DNA from: Lachnospiraceae bacterium
Lineage (GTDB): Bacteria > Bacillota > Clostridia > Lachnospirales > Lachnospiraceae
Length of the DNA: 64,000 nt
Direction: 5' to 3'
Assembly (NCBI GenBank): GCA_022845895.1
Contig: AP025573.1
Span: 1,460,501 to 1,524,500 of the forward strand
A model generated the notes under the pieces. It was not told where the DNA came from, searched no databases, and saw only the letters and a list, made by a program, of their open reading frames with translations. Numbering within the stretch: position 1 is the stretch's first letter; each line of letters opens with the position of its first letter. The position numbers and the translations under genes were made by a program. This document shows, one piece after another, positions 53,177 through 62,477 of the stretch.

Positions 53177-54415
53177 ATGTATGCATTTGACGAGATTAAA
53201 AAAACAGACAGTGAAATAGCTGAGGCGATCAATTCAGAGATGGAGCGGCAGAATTCTCACATCGAATTGATTGCCTCTGAAAACTGGGTGAGCAAGGCTG
53301 TGATGGCAGCTATGGGCAGCCCCCTCACCAACAAGTATGCGGAAGGCTATCCGGGGAAACGTTATTACGGCGGGTGCCAATGCGTGGATGTCGTGGAAAA
53401 CCTGGCGCGGGAGCGGGCGAAGAAGCTGTTCGGCTGCGACTATGCTAATGTTCAGCCTCATTCCGGAGCACAGGCTAACCTTGCCGCATATTTTGCAATG
53501 GTAGATCCGGGTGATAAAGTGCTTGGCATGAACCTGGATCACGGGGGACATCTGACCCACGGGTCACCGGTGAACTTTTCCGGGAAGTATTTTGATATCG
53601 TCTCTTACGGAGTCAACGCGGACGGAGTCATCGATTATGACGATGTAAGGGAGATTGCGCTAAAGGAGAGGCCAAAACTTATCATCGCAGGCGCCAGCGC
53701 ATATGCGAGGACGATTGACTTTAAAAGGTTCCGGGAGATTGCAGATGAAGCAGGCGCATATCTTATGGTGGACATGGCCCATATAGCCGGGCTGGTAGCT
53801 GCGGGACTTCATCCGAGCCCGGTACCGTACGCCGATGTAGTGACGACGACGACCCATAAGACGCTGCGCGGGCCAAGAGGCGGCATGATACTGTGCAACA
53901 GGGAAGCGGCGGACAAGTTCAACTTTGACAAGGCGATATTCCCGGGAACCCAGGGCGGACCGCTGGAACATGTCATCGCAGGTAAGGCAGTCTGCTTCAA
54001 GGAGGCGCTGGAGCCGGAATTCAAAGCATACCAGCAGCAGATTATCGATAATGCGCAGGCACTCTGCAAGGGACTTATGGACAGAGGGGTAAGGATCGTG
54101 TCCGGAGGCACGGACAACCATCTCATGCTCGTGGACTTAAGCCAAGAAGAAGTTACGGGCAAGGATTTGGAGAGACGCCTGGATGAGGCCCACATCACAT
54201 GCAACAAGAACACGATTCCGAATGACCCGCGTTCCCCGTTTGTGACGAGCGGCGTAAGGCTTGGCACTCCGGCCGTGACAACGAGAGGGATGAAGGAAGG
54301 GGACATGGATACGATTGCAGAAGCAATCGTGCTTGTGATAAAGAGTGAAGATAATATAGAGAAAGCAAAAGAAATTGTGGCAGGGCTTACGAGCAAGTAT
54401 CCGCTCTGCCAGTAG
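53177..54415 (+). CDS. glyA: Serine hydroxymethyltransferase
   Basis: PLP enzyme that converts serine and tetrahydrofolate to glycine and 5,10-methylene-THF, the main one-carbon source. The 412-residue protein has [37 protein letters not shown] at the start (in several segments) and the PLP lysine in [14 protein letters not shown] near 229. Start at 53177 follows GGGAGG. The ZTP riboswitch further on reflects folate status, linking the two loosely. Confidence 0.96.
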   Translation: MYAFDEIKKTDSEIAEAINSEMERQNSHIELIASENWVSKAVMAAMGSPLTNKYAEGYPGKRYYGGCQCVDVVENLARERAKKLFGCDYANVQPHSGAQANLAAYFAMVDPGDKVLGMNLDHGGHLTHGSPVNFSGKYFDIVSYGVNADGVIDYDDVREIALKERPKLIIAGASAYARTIDFKRFREIADEAGAYLMVDMAHIAGLVAAGLHPSPVPYADVVTTTTHKTLRGPRGGMILCNREAADKFNFDKAIFPGTQGGPLEHVIAGKAVCFKEALEPEFKAYQQQIIDNAQALCKGLMDRGVRIVSGGTDNHLMLVDLSQEEVTGKDLERRLDEAHITCNKNTIPNDPRSPFVTSGVRLGTPAVTTRGMKEGDMDTIAEAIVLVIKSEDNIEKAKEIVAGLTSKYPLCQ

Positions 54416-54424
54416 TGAGAGAAA

Positions 54425-54475
54425 GGGGCTGGAACTGCCGTGTATGAGAGCGGGGGTCCGGCCCTCATCTTTTGA
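54425..54475 (+). terminator. Weak terminator after glyA
   Basis: GGGCTGGA (54426-54433) can pair with TCCGGCCC (54457-54464) around a long loop, followed by T-rich sequence. Confidence 0.4.
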
Positions 54476-54510
54476 TTTAATATTTTTTGTCATTTTGCAT
54501 GTCCCCCCCG

Positions 54511-54539
54511 TTGACAAATATACCGGATGGAGGTATAAT
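54511..54539 (+). promoter_or_regulatory. copA operon promoter
   Basis: TTGACA (54511-54516) and TATAAT (54534-54539) with a 17-base spacer, a consensus match. Confidence 0.88.
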
Positions 54540-54560
54540 CTAAATACCCAATAGGGGTAT
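54519..54560. promoter_or_regulatory. Two candidate CsoR operators over the copA promoter
   Basis: Site 1: TATACC (54519-54524) and GGTATA (54532-54537), 7 bases apart, inside the promoter spacer and -10. Site 2: ATACCC (54544-54549) and GGGTAT (54555-54560), 5 bases apart, at the start of the transcript. Both match the GC-flanked-by-AT dyads bound by CsoR; csoR is in the same operon. Confidence 0.75.
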
Positions 54561-54576
54561 GAATGGAGGCGTTGAC

Positions 54577-56850
54577 ATGATTACAAAACAGTTTAATATA
54601 GGCGGTATGAGCTGCGCGGCCTGCTCCAGCGCGGTCGAGAGGGTTACGAGGAAGCTTGGAAGTGTTACGGAGAGCAGCGTGAACCTGACGACCGGCATAA
54701 TGACGATAACCTTTGACGAACAGGCACTGTCTGACGAAGAGATTATCAGAAAAGTGGAGAGGGCGGGGTTCCGTGCGGAGCTCCACATCGATAAGAGCAA
54801 GGAAGAGAAGAAGGAAGAAGAAGCGGTGATGGAAGACGAGGTTCACAAGACGAGGACGCATCTCATCATCAATATTATACTTGCCATTCCGCTTCTCTAT
54901 ATTTCCATGGGGCATATGGTACCGTTTCCGATGCCGCTCCCGGCTGTACTGGATATGCACCACAGCCCATTCAATTTTGCGCTGGCACAGCTCATTCTTA
55001 CGACCGTCATCTTGTTTAACGGAAGAAAATTCTATCTTGTAGGTTTTAAAAGCCTGTTCAGGGGGCATCCGAATATGGACTCGCTTGTGGCGATAGGTAC
55101 AGGAAGTGCATATGTGTACAGTCTCGTGATGACATTTCTCATACGTACAGACGGCACGGCGGTCCACAACCTGTATTATGAGTCCGCCGCCATCGTCGTG
55201 ACGCTTGTCATGGTCGGAAAGTACATGGAGGGCCGGAGCAAGAACAAGACAAAGGATGCCATACGTAAGCTGATGGAGCTGGCCCCGGACACGGCCTGTG
55301 TGCTGAGGGATGGGGAACAGACAGAGGTACCGGTGGATCAGGTAAGGGAAGGTGAGCTGATTCTCATCAGGCCGGGGGATAAAGTGCCTCTTGACGGAAC
55401 CATTACCGAAGGGCGAACGACGATAGATGAATCCATGCTTACGGGCGAAAGCATCCCGGTTGAGAAGGAGGCGGGTTCGGAGGTCATCGGAGGCAGTGTC
55501 AATTACCAGGGTGCCGTCACCGTTGAGGTTACCCGTGTCGGTGCGGATACGACGCTTGCGAAGATTGTAAAGATGATGGAGGACGCCCAGGGAAGGAAAG
55601 CGCCGATCTCAAAGCTCGCGGATACGGTAGCGGGGTACTTTGTCCCTGCCGTCATGTGTATCGCGTTTGTGGCGGCGGTCGTGTGGGCGCTGCTTGGGCA
55701 CGACGTTGCCTTCGTGCTTACCATATTCGTATCGGTGCTTGTCATTGCGTGCCCGTGTGCGCTCGGGCTTGCAACCCCCACTGCCATTATGGTCGGGACC
55801 GGGCTTGGCGCGGGCAACGGCATCCTGATCAAGAGCGGCGAGGCGCTTGAGATTGCACACAAGGCCGACGCAGTCGTGCTTGACAAGACAGGAACGATTA
55901 CAGAAGGAAAGCCGGCGGTCATGAACATCATAAGCCATGACAACGATGAGGAGCTGGTGCTGCAGATTGCGGCGTCCTGCGAACAGGCTTCGGAGCATCC
56001 GCTCGGGCGTGCTATCGTGGAAGAGGCTAAAAAGAGAGGACTGCCGCTTCTGAAAGCGGAAGAGTTCCAGAGCGTCACCGGTCAGGGCATCGAAGCGGTC
56101 ATCGGGAGTGACACATATTATATTGGCAACAGGAAGCTGTGCGAGTCTCTTGGGATAGGGCTTGGCGCATACGGTAAGGAGGCGGAGGCAATTGCCGCGA
56201 AAGGGCAGACCCCTATGTTTGTCGTGCAGAAGCCAGGCAGACCGGAAGATGGTGCAGAAGAGGCATCTGCCCCGGCCGGAATCATCAGCGTGGCGGATCC
56301 GGTGAAGGAGACAAGCCGGGAAGCTGTGGCACGTATGAAGGAACTGGGCATACAGGTCTATATGCTGACTGGCGATAACCGGTTGACGGCAGAGTATATT
56401 GGGGGTAAAGTAGGAGTAGACCATGTGGTTGCAGAGGTGCTGCCGCAGGATAAGGCAAATGTGGTGGAGAAGCTTCAGAAGGAAGGGCGCCGCGTGATGA
56501 TGGTGGGAGATGGCATCAATGATGCTCCTGCCCTTGTGCAGGCGGATGTTGGAGTGGCTATCGGAAGCGGTAGTGATATCGCCATCGACTCGGGGGATAT
56601 GGTCCTTATGAAGTCTGATTTGAATGACGTATATAAGGCCATCCGGCTGAGCAACGCCACCATAAGAAATATCAAGCAGAACCTGTTCTGGGCGTTCTTC
56701 TATAACAGCTGCGGCATTCCGCTGGCGGCCGGTGCGCTGTACGCGATAAACGGGACGCTGCTGAACCCTGTCTTTGCGGGTCTTGCCATGTCCTTGAGCT
56801 CCGTGACCGTTGTGGGAAATGCACTCAGGCTTCGCAGGCTGAAATTATAG
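54577..56850 (+). CDS. copA: Copper-exporting P-type ATPase CopA
   Basis: P1B-type ATPase exporting Cu+. ATG 54577 has TGGAGG 7 bases upstream; an ATG at 54559 overlaps the operator. One heavy-metal domain (GGMSCAACS, C13 and C16) is followed by eight predicted membrane segments, the intramembrane CPC (VIACPCALGLATPTA), the phosphorylation motif DKTGTIT, and the GDGINDAPAL hinge. The late YNSCGIPLAAGALYA and SSVTVVGNALRLRRLKL segments match Cu+ ATPases. Length 757 aa. Confidence 0.95.
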   Translation: MITKQFNIGGMSCAACSSAVERVTRKLGSVTESSVNLTTGIMTITFDEQALSDEEIIRKVERAGFRAELHIDKSKEEKKEEEAVMEDEVHKTRTHLIINIILAIPLLYISMGHMVPFPMPLPAVLDMHHSPFNFALAQLILTTVILFNGRKFYLVGFKSLFRGHPNMDSLVAIGTGSAYVYSLVMTFLIRTDGTAVHNLYYESAAIVVTLVMVGKYMEGRSKNKTKDAIRKLMELAPDTACVLRDGEQTEVPVDQVREGELILIRPGDKVPLDGTITEGRTTIDESMLTGESIPVEKEAGSEVIGGSVNYQGAVTVEVTRVGADTTLAKIVKMMEDAQGRKAPISKLADTVAGYFVPAVMCIAFVAAVVWALLGHDVAFVLTIFVSVLVIACPCALGLATPTAIMVGTGLGAGNGILIKSGEALEIAHKADAVVLDKTGTITEGKPAVMNIISHDNDEELVLQIAASCEQASEHPLGRAIVEEAKKRGLPLLKAEEFQSVTGQGIEAVIGSDTYYIGNRKLCESLGIGLGAYGKEAEAIAAKGQTPMFVVQKPGRPEDGAEEASAPAGIISVADPVKETSREAVARMKELGIQVYMLTGDNRLTAEYIGGKVGVDHVVAEVLPQDKANVVEKLQKEGRRVMMVGDGINDAPALVQADVGVAIGSGSDIAIDSGDMVLMKSDLNDVYKAIRLSNATIRNIKQNLFWAFFYNSCGIPLAAGALYAINGTLLNPVFAGLAMSLSSVTVVGNALRLRRLKL

Positions 56851-56877
56851 GAAGAATACACGAAGAGGAGAGGGACT

Positions 56878-57180
56878 ATGGAAGAGAAGAGCTGCTGTAT
56901 GGAACGTACGAAGCACCGGGATGCCGGCGAATATAAAGAGCTGGTGACGAGGCTGAACCGCGTCGAGGGACAGGTAAGGGGAATCAAGAAGATGCTGGAG
57001 GAGGACCGGTACTGTGTGGATATACTGACGCAGGTATCCGCCATTCAGGCGGCGTTGAATGCATTCAGCAAAAAGCTGCTCGTGAACCACATCCATACGT
57101 GTGTGGTTGATGATATACAGGAGGGCAAAGTGGAAGTGGTGGACGAACTTTGCGATACGATTCAAAAATTGATGAAATAG
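56878..57180 (+). CDS. csoR: CsoR copper-sensing repressor
   Basis: DUF156 helical repressor of 100 aa that leaves DNA when Cu+ binds. The Cu ligands C46, H71 and C75 have the expected spacing (25 and 4) in RYCVDIL and NHIHTC. The basic face is [24 protein letters not shown] precedes the ATG. It lies between copA and copZ in one operon, and the dyads at 54519-54560 are probable targets. Confidence 0.93.
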   Translation: MEEKSCCMERTKHRDAGEYKELVTRLNRVEGQVRGIKKMLEEDRYCVDILTQVSAIQAALNAFSKKLLVNHIHTCVVDDIQEGKVEVVDELCDTIQKLMK

Positions 57181-57193
57181 GAGGACGGGCCAG

Positions 57194-57385
57194 ATGACAG
57201 TGATTAAAGTGGCAGATATGCACTGTGAGAAATGTGTGGAGAGGATTACCAGGCTTTTGACAGAGGAAGGGCTTGATTTTAAGGTGAGCCTGGAGGATAA
57301 GACGGTGACGGTGGACGGATGCGAACACTGTGTAAAAACCGCCATGGAAGCTTTGGATGACCTTGGATTTTCTGCAGAAGTGTAG
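57194..57385 (+). CDS. copZ: CopZ-like copper chaperone
   Basis: A 63-residue heavy-metal-associated protein (HMA). The metal site is MHCEKC near residues 9-14 and a second cysteine pair appears in DGCEHC near 42-45, which is unusual for CopZ and may bind another ion or form a disulfide. Delivers Cu+ to CopA or CsoR in related systems. AGGAGG lies 9 bases before the ATG. Confidence 0.87.
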   Translation: MTVIKVADMHCEKCVERITRLLTEEGLDFKVSLEDKTVTVDGCEHCVKTAMEALDDLGFSAEV

Positions 57386-57412
57386 AGAAGCAGGACAACT
57401 ATGTAAATTGTT

Positions 57413-57441
57413 TTGATATTTGCACTGTGATATAGTATAAT
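57413..57441 (+). promoter_or_regulatory. Promoter of the zinc-ribbon gene
   Basis: TTGATA (57413-57418) and TATAAT (57436-57441), 17-base spacer. The transcript should begin near 57448, which excludes the GTG at 57447 as the start codon of the next gene. Confidence 0.75.
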
Positions 57442-57488
57442 ACGCAGTGGAAGTACAGATAGAAACGAACGAGGAGGGACAGATTTCC

Positions 57489-57866
57489 ATGAAATGTCCA
57501 AAATGCGGCCAGCCGTTAAAACCGAGCCAGAAAGACCCGGATTACATGTTATGCTTTAACTGCAGAAAGAAGTTCAAGTTACCAGGAACGAAGCAGCGCG
57601 GGGAAGAGGAATTACAGAAGTATGCCAATATTCCGCCGAAGAAGGTGCGGGATAAGCGGGAAAAAGAAATGCGAAAGGCATATGATGAACTGCTTTCCGT
57701 GGAGGAAGAGAGACCGAGAAAGAGGCCGAAGAGAAGGCCGGAGCCGGAAGTCGAGGATGACTATTATGACTTGGAGGATGATAAGGTCTCCAAAGTACCG
57801 GTGATTATACTGGGAATTGCAATTGTAGCCGTGGCAGCATTGATTATTTATATGCTCTTAAAATAG
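57489..57866 (+). CDS. Zinc-ribbon membrane protein of unknown function
   Basis: A 125-residue protein: an N-terminal zinc ribbon (KCPKCGQPL and LCFNCRKKF, four cysteines), a basic/acidic linker with repeated Arg/Lys-Pro (RPRKRPKRRPEPEVEDD), and one C-terminal membrane segment (VPVIILGIAIVAVAALIIYMLL). Tail-anchored topology, zinc ribbon in the cytoplasm. GAGGAGGG lies 10 bases before ATG 57489. Function unknown. Confidence 0.8.
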   Translation: MKCPKCGQPLKPSQKDPDYMLCFNCRKKFKLPGTKQRGEEELQKYANIPPKKVRDKREKEMRKAYDELLSVEEERPRKRPKRRPEPEVEDDYYDLEDDKVSKVPVIILGIAIVAVAALIIYMLLK

Positions 57867-57881
57867 GCAGCCGATAGCAAG

Positions 57882-57927
57882 GCCGCTGATTGCAGATGCA
57901 CAGTCATCTGTAGTCAGCGGCTTTTTT
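57882..57927 (+). terminator. Terminator after the zinc-ribbon gene
   Basis: GCCGCTGA (57882-57889) with TCAGCGGC (57914-57921), inner CAGATG/CATCTG, followed by six T residues. Confidence 0.9.
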
Positions 57928-57992
57928 GTGCACAACTTTCCGGTCAGTCCCATACTATAATATTGCAAATGATTATGGAAGGAGTATGACAC

Positions 57993-58286
57993 ATGCCGAA
58001 TTACCGTTATAATGCGCCGGAGTACGGAAGGCGTAATAATTGTGGAAGAACAGCACCTGTCATGAGAGAGGAAGGCTGCCGTACGAAAGTACAGCCGAAG
58101 ATGCAGCCGGCCTGCTGTGATGACAGGGCAGCTTATGACGAGCTGAGCGGTATGCCCATAGCGATGGCCTATGTACCGTGGCAGCAGTGGCGTGCCTTGT
58201 ACGAAGTCGAAAAAGGATTACATTGCGGTACGATTTTTGAAGAACTGAACAAACCATTCCGGGGGATAGGAGGGTGTTCAAGATGA
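57993..58286 (+). CDS. cotJA: Spore coat protein CotJA
   Basis: Small spore coat-associated protein of 97 aa, first of the cotJABC operon. The conserved part is GMPIAMAYVPWQQWRALYEVEKGLHCGTIFEELNKPF in successive pieces from about residue 50. The N-terminal half is Tyr/Arg/Asn-rich, as in coat proteins. A CATACTAT near 57950 resembles a SigE -10, but no convincing -35 was found. It overlaps cotJB by 4 bases. Confidence 0.92.
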   Translation: MPNYRYNAPEYGRRNNCGRTAPVMREEGCRTKVQPKMQPACCDDRAAYDELSGMPIAMAYVPWQQWRALYEVEKGLHCGTIFEELNKPFRGIGGCSR

Positions 58287-58552
58287 CAGACAACAAACCT
58301 TGCAGACATGAACTATTGGATTGGATCAACGCGGTGAGTTTTGCGGTGGATGATGTAAAGTTGTTTCTCGATACGCATCCTTGTAATGAAGAAGCACTTG
58401 AATTCTTCAATGAATTTCAAAGGCAGAGAGTCCAGGCATTGAAAGAATATGCCAGATACTACGGCCCATTGACACTTGACACTGCTGATACGGAAGCAGA
58501 CAGGTGGAAATGGATCAACGAGCCATGGCCGTGGCAGGAAGGAGGATGTTAG
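58283..58552 (+). CDS. cotJB: Spore coat protein CotJB
   Basis: An 89-residue protein of the cotJ operon. Family features: LLDWINAVSFAVDDVKLFLDTHP and ARYYGPLTLDT. ATG 58283 overlaps the cotJA stop (ATGA) and has AGGAGG upstream; a GTG nine bases earlier is less likely. CotJB acts with CotJA and CotJC in the coat of Bacillus and C. difficile. Confidence 0.92.
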   Translation: MTDNKPCRHELLDWINAVSFAVDDVKLFLDTHPCNEEALEFFNEFQRQRVQALKEYARYYGPLTLDTADTEADRWKWINEPWPWQEGGC

Positions 58553-58555
58553 TAT

Positions 58556-59158
58556 ATGTGGAATTATGAGAAAAGACTGCAGCATCCGGTAAAAATAACA
58601 CAGACGAATCCGAGGATTGCACAGGTAATCATGTCACAGTTTGGTGGCCCTGACGGAGAGCTTTCGGCATCAATGAGGTACCTTTCACAGAGGTATACAA
58701 TGCCATATAAGGAAGTGACAGGCATCCTGACAGATATCGGAACAGAAGAGCTGGCTCACATGGAGATGATTTGCTCTATCGTCTACCAGCTTACAAAGGA
58801 CCTGACACCGGAGGAGATAGAAAAATCCGGCTTTGACAAATATTACGTAGACCATACTCTTGCTCTGTGGCCCCAGGCTGCTGCAGGAATACCGTTCAAT
58901 GCGTGCGAGTTCCAGTCTAAAGGCGATCCTATAACGGACCTTCACGAAGACATGGCGGCAGAACAAAAAGCTCGAACTACTTACGATAATATACTAAGGC
59001 TCGTAAAGGACCCAGAAGTATGTGAGCCAATCCGCTTCCTGAGAGAGCGCGAAATCGTACACTACCAGCGATTCGGCGAATCCCTGCGCATCGTACAGGA
59101 TAACCTGGACAGCAAGAACTTCTATGCATTCAATCCAGAGTTTGATGTCAGAAAATAG
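58556..59158 (+). CDS. cotJC: Spore coat manganese catalase CotJC
   Basis: Di-manganese catalase family, 200 aa. Metal-binding residues lie in GTEELAHMEMIC near 62-73 (E and H) and REREIVHYQRFGESL near 160-175 (E, H), with a further E in DMAAEQKART. Such proteins break down H2O2 in the spore coat. GGAGGATG precedes the ATG. The operon ends here, before a palindromic repeat. Confidence 0.92.
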   Translation: MWNYEKRLQHPVKITQTNPRIAQVIMSQFGGPDGELSASMRYLSQRYTMPYKEVTGILTDIGTEELAHMEMICSIVYQLTKDLTPEEIEKSGFDKYYVDHTLALWPQAAAGIPFNACEFQSKGDPITDLHEDMAAEQKARTTYDNILRLVKDPEVCEPIRFLREREIVHYQRFGESLRIVQDNLDSKNFYAFNPEFDVRK

Positions 59159-59171
59159 CGTGAATTGTCGA

Positions 59172-59210
59172 AGGGGTCAGACCCCTGCATATGCAGGGGG
59201 TCTGACCCCT
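59172..59210 (+). repeat. GGGGTCAGACCCC-family hairpin, copy 3
   Basis: AGGGGTCAGACCCCTGCAT (59172-59190) pairs with ATGCA..GGGGTCTGACCCCT (59191-59210), with one extra G in the 3' arm. Placed between cotJC and the pfl riboswitch promoter. Confidence 0.85.
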
Positions 59211-59222
59211 ATGAAAATACGC

Positions 59223-59251
59223 TTGACTTTTGCGGCAGGTTAATGTTATAC
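59223..59251 (+). promoter_or_regulatory. pfl leader promoter
   Basis: TTGACT (59223-59228) and TTATAC (59246-59251), 17-base spacer. Confidence 0.7.
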
Positions 59252-59257
59252 TCACCC

Positions 59258-59378
59258 CGTAAAGTAAACAAAAAGGATTTCATTACTGACGGATAATGTG
59301 GGTTACCACAGGGGAATGAAGTCTTGGAATAAGCCGACCGTCTGGGCAGCATCATTTTTCTGGTGCTGCTCTTTTTTT
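59258..59378 (+). promoter_or_regulatory. ZTP riboswitch (pfl motif) with terminator
   Basis: The aptamer holds GTGGGTTACCACAGGGGA (near 59298-59316) and the conserved CCGACCGTCTGGGCA near the 3' end, features of the ZTP/Z-nucleotide (pfl) class. A terminator hairpin (59346-59354 with 59361-59369) plus seven T residues follows. ZTP accumulates when 10-formyl-THF is low; pflB makes formate that feeds one-carbon synthesis, a classic target. Confidence 0.87.
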
Positions 59379-59385
59379 AGCGGTT

Positions 59386-59419
59386 GGGGTCAGGCCCCTT
59401 TCGAAAGGGGTCAGGCCCC
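59386..59419 (+). repeat. GGGGTCAGGCCCC direct/palindromic repeat, copy 4 variant
   Basis: GGGGTCAGGCCCC at 59386-59398 and again at 59407-59419 in the same direction, joined by CCCCTTTCGAAAGGGG. Lies between the riboswitch terminator and the pflB start. Confidence 0.8.
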
Positions 59420-59475
59420 AATGAAAAGAGCGCAGGGAATGGTGTCATACACACAGAGAACAGGAGGAATGGAAT

Positions 59476-61707
59476 ATGTTTACACAGTGGGAAGGTTTTA
59501 ATCCGGGGATATGGCAGGAAGAGATGAATGTACGTGATTTCATCCAGAAGAACTATACCCCTTATACAGGTAATGGGGATTTCCTGAAGCCGGCGACGGA
59601 ACGTACCGATAAGCTGCTGCATAAGTTTGAGAATCTGCTTGGGCTTGAGCGTGAGTTCGGAGGCGTGCTTGACATCGATACCCAGACGGTCACTTCTCTT
59701 TTGAATTACAAGCCGGGTTATCTGGATAAGGAACAGGAGATTATCGTAGGGCTCCAGACGGACCGTCCACTAAAAAGGGGCGTCAATCCCTTCGGCGGCC
59801 TGCGCATGACAAGGGACGCATGCCGGGCGTATGGCTATGAGCTGTCACAGAAGGTGGAAGACGAATTCCAGTATAGGACGACCCACAACGACGGAGTATT
59901 CCGTGTCTACAACAAGGAGACGAAAGCAGCCAGACATTGCGGCCTTATCACGGGTCTGCCTGATGCTTACGGACGCGGACGTATCATCGGCGATTACCGC
60001 CGTGTCGCCCTCTACGGTCTTGACTATCTGATTGGACAGAAGCAGGCGGACAAAGACAGGCTGAGCCTGGAGGTCATGGATGTAGACCATATACGCCAGC
60101 AGGAAGAGCTGTACCAGCAGATTAACTTCCTCGGCAAGCTGCGCGACATGGCCGCCATGTACGGATATGATATTACAAAGCCCGCGGCGGACGCCAGGGA
60201 AGCGGTACAGTGGCTGTACTTTGCCTATCTCGGCGCCATCAAAGAGCAGAACGGAGCAGCCATGAGCCTTGGCCGCACCTCGACATTCCTTGACATCTAT
60301 TTTGAACGGGATATTGCAAAAGGCATCCTGAGCGAAGAAGGAGCCCAGGAGATTATCGATGACTTTGTGATGAAGCTGCGTATGGCACGCCATCTGCGCA
60401 CGCCGGACTATAACGAACTGTTTGCCGGCGACCCGATGTGGATTACGGAATCCGTAGGCGGCATGGGTGAGGACGGCAGGACGCTCGTGACGAAAAATTC
60501 CTTCCGCATGCTCCATACGCTCTACAACCTGAAGCCATCGGCAGAGCCGAACCTTACGGTATTGTGGTCGAAGGACCTTCCGGATAATTTTAAGAAGTAC
60601 TGCGCAAAGGTTTCCTGTGATACGGATGCCATCCAATATGAAAATGATGACCTGATGCGTCCGCAGTTTGGCGACGATTACGGAATTGCCTGCTGTGTGT
60701 CTGCCATGAGAATCGGGAAGGAGATGCAGTTCTTCGGAGCCCGTGCCAATCTTGCCAAGCTGCTGCTCATGTCGCTGAACGGCGGCAGGGATGAAAAGCA
60801 GAACATACAGGTAGGGCCGGCGCATGAACCATACGACGGAGAATATCTGGATTACGGCAAGGTTATGGAACTTCTGGACGTATACCGTCCATGGCTCGTT
60901 AAGATGTATGCCAACACGATGAATGTCATCCATTATATGCATGACAAATATGCCTACGAAAAGACGCAGATGGCACTGCACGACACAGAAGTGCACCGAT
61001 TCATGGCATTTGGCATCGCAGGGATGAGCGTGCTTGCAGATTCTCTTTCCGCCATCAAGTATGCTAAGGTGAGATGCATCCGCGACGAGGAGACGGGTCT
61101 TATCATAGATTTTGAGATAAAAGGAGAGTATCCGGCGTTCGGTAATGATGACGACCGTGTGGATGACATTGCCTGTGAACAGGTAAAACTGTTCTGTGAA
61201 GAACTGAAAAAACAGAAGCTGTACCGTGACGCTGAACCAACCCTTTCCATACTCACGATAACCTCCAATGTCGTGTACGGCAAGAAGACTGGTTCCACAC
61301 CGGACGGCCGGAAAGCGGGAGAGCCCTTCGCACCGGGTGCCAATCCGATGCACGGAAGGGAGAAGAACGGGGCGCTTGCTTCTCTTAACTCTGTCGCAAA
61401 GCTTTCTTATCAATACTGTAAGGATGGAATCTCCAATACATTTTCTGTTGTCCCGCAGGCGCTTGGAAAGACAGAGGAAGAAAGGCTTGATAACCTGACA
61501 TCCATACTGGACGGATATTTTGGCCAGATGGCACATCATTTGAATGTAAATGTGCTGAACAGGGATACGCTTATGGATGCATACGATAATCCTGACAAAT
61601 ATCCTAACCTTACTATCCGCGTATCCGGCTATGCGGTGAACTTCAACAAGCTGACACGTGAACAGCAGAAGGAAGTGATTTCACGTACTTTCCATGAGAC
61701 GATGTAG
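59476..61707 (+). CDS. pflB: Formate C-acetyltransferase (pyruvate formate-lyase)
   Basis: Glycyl-radical enzyme: pyruvate + CoA gives acetyl-CoA + formate. The 743-residue protein has the radical glycine near residue 718 (RVSGYAV) and the active cysteine pair in IACCVSAM near 410. Its [12 protein letters not shown] tail and the start [22 protein letters not shown] confirm a true PFL. RBS AGGAGG is 8 bases before the ATG. Under ZTP riboswitch control; the activating enzyme gene overlaps by 14 bases. Confidence 0.95.
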   Translation: MFTQWEGFNPGIWQEEMNVRDFIQKNYTPYTGNGDFLKPATERTDKLLHKFENLLGLEREFGGVLDIDTQTVTSLLNYKPGYLDKEQEIIVGLQTDRPLKRGVNPFGGLRMTRDACRAYGYELSQKVEDEFQYRTTHNDGVFRVYNKETKAARHCGLITGLPDAYGRGRIIGDYRRVALYGLDYLIGQKQADKDRLSLEVMDVDHIRQQEELYQQINFLGKLRDMAAMYGYDITKPAADAREAVQWLYFAYLGAIKEQNGAAMSLGRTSTFLDIYFERDIAKGILSEEGAQEIIDDFVMKLRMARHLRTPDYNELFAGDPMWITESVGGMGEDGRTLVTKNSFRMLHTLYNLKPSAEPNLTVLWSKDLPDNFKKYCAKVSCDTDAIQYENDDLMRPQFGDDYGIACCVSAMRIGKEMQFFGARANLAKLLLMSLNGGRDEKQNIQVGPAHEPYDGEYLDYGKVMELLDVYRPWLVKMYANTMNVIHYMHDKYAYEKTQMALHDTEVHRFMAFGIAGMSVLADSLSAIKYAKVRCIRDEETGLIIDFEIKGEYPAFGNDDDRVDDIACEQVKLFCEELKKQKLYRDAEPTLSILTITSNVVYGKKTGSTPDGRKAGEPFAPGANPMHGREKNGALASLNSVAKLSYQYCKDGISNTFSVVPQALGKTEEERLDNLTSILDGYFGQMAHHLNVNVLNRDTLMDAYDNPDKYPNLTIRVSGYAVNFNKLTREQQKEVISRTFHETM

Positions 61708-62413
61708 CGGCCGTATCCACTCCTTCCAGTCCATGGGGGCGGTGGACGGGCCGGGGCTCAGATTCGTGGTGTTCATGCAGGGCTGCCCTCTGCGGTGCGC
61801 CTACTGCCATAACCCGGATACGTGGGAGCCGGATGCCGGAATAGAGTACGCGGCGGAACAGGTGGCGGAGAAGATCCGCCGCTATCTGCCATATCTGAAA
61901 AATGGAGGTGTCACGGTGACAGGCGGGGAGCCGCTCATGCAGCCGGAATTTGTCACAGAGCTGTTTTGCATTCTCAAGGAAGAAGGGATACACACGGCTC
62001 TGGATACGAGCGGGGTCGGAGATCTGCAGAAGGCCGAACGCGTATTAGAGTACACGGATTTGGTACTGGCTGATGTAAAGTTCCTAACTGCGGAAGACTA
62101 CATATATTACTGCAAGGCAGATATCCAGAAGGTGATTGCGTTCTTGGATCTGGTAAAAAAGAAGAACATACCGCTTTGGATCCGCAGGGTCGTCGTCCCT
62201 GGCATCAATGACACGAAAGAACATATGATAAAGCTGGTGGATTTCCTGGAAGCGTATCCGAATGTTGAGAAGATCGAGCTGCTGCCGTTTAGGAAGCTCT
62301 GTCTGGAAAAATATGAAACGATGGGCATACCGTTTCCGCTTGCCCAAGTGCCTGAGATGACGGAGATGGAAACGGAAAAGCTGAGAGAGATGCTTCCGGA
62401 TCGTTACCGTTAG
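61694..62413 (+). CDS. pflA: Pyruvate formate-lyase activating enzyme
   Basis: Radical SAM enzyme that installs the glycyl radical on PflB. The 239-residue protein has [12 protein letters not shown] with C31-x3-C35-x2-C38, the SAM motif [14 protein letters not shown] near 75, and [11 protein letters not shown]. It overlaps pflB, so the pair is translationally coupled. An ATG at 61733 is a possible shorter start that would still include the cluster motif. Terminator at 62444. Confidence 0.94.
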   Translation: MRRCSGRIHSFQSMGAVDGPGLRFVVFMQGCPLRCAYCHNPDTWEPDAGIEYAAEQVAEKIRRYLPYLKNGGVTVTGGEPLMQPEFVTELFCILKEEGIHTALDTSGVGDLQKAERVLEYTDLVLADVKFLTAEDYIYYCKADIQKVIAFLDLVKKKNIPLWIRRVVVPGINDTKEHMIKLVDFLEAYPNVEKIELLPFRKLCLEKYETMGIPFPLAQVPEMTEMETEKLREMLPDRYR

Positions 62414-62443
62414 ACAATAATAGAATGACTGATACAAAGACGT

Positions 62444-62474
62444 AACCGGCTGCCTGGGTGGGCAGCCGGTTTTG
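62444..62474 (+). terminator. Terminator after pflA
   Basis: AACCGGCTGCC (62444-62454) pairs with GGCAGCCGGTT (62461-62471), 6-base loop, with a short T-tract after it. Confidence 0.75.
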
Positions 62475-62477
62475 CGG

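Noticed and set aside
54559..54576. CopA start at ATG 54559.
   Set aside because: It overlaps the CsoR-like operator and has no ribosome site; 54577 has TGGAGG at the right distance.
59845..61539. A 564-codon frame opposite pflB.
   Set aside because: Antisense shadow of a fully recognisable glycyl-radical enzyme.
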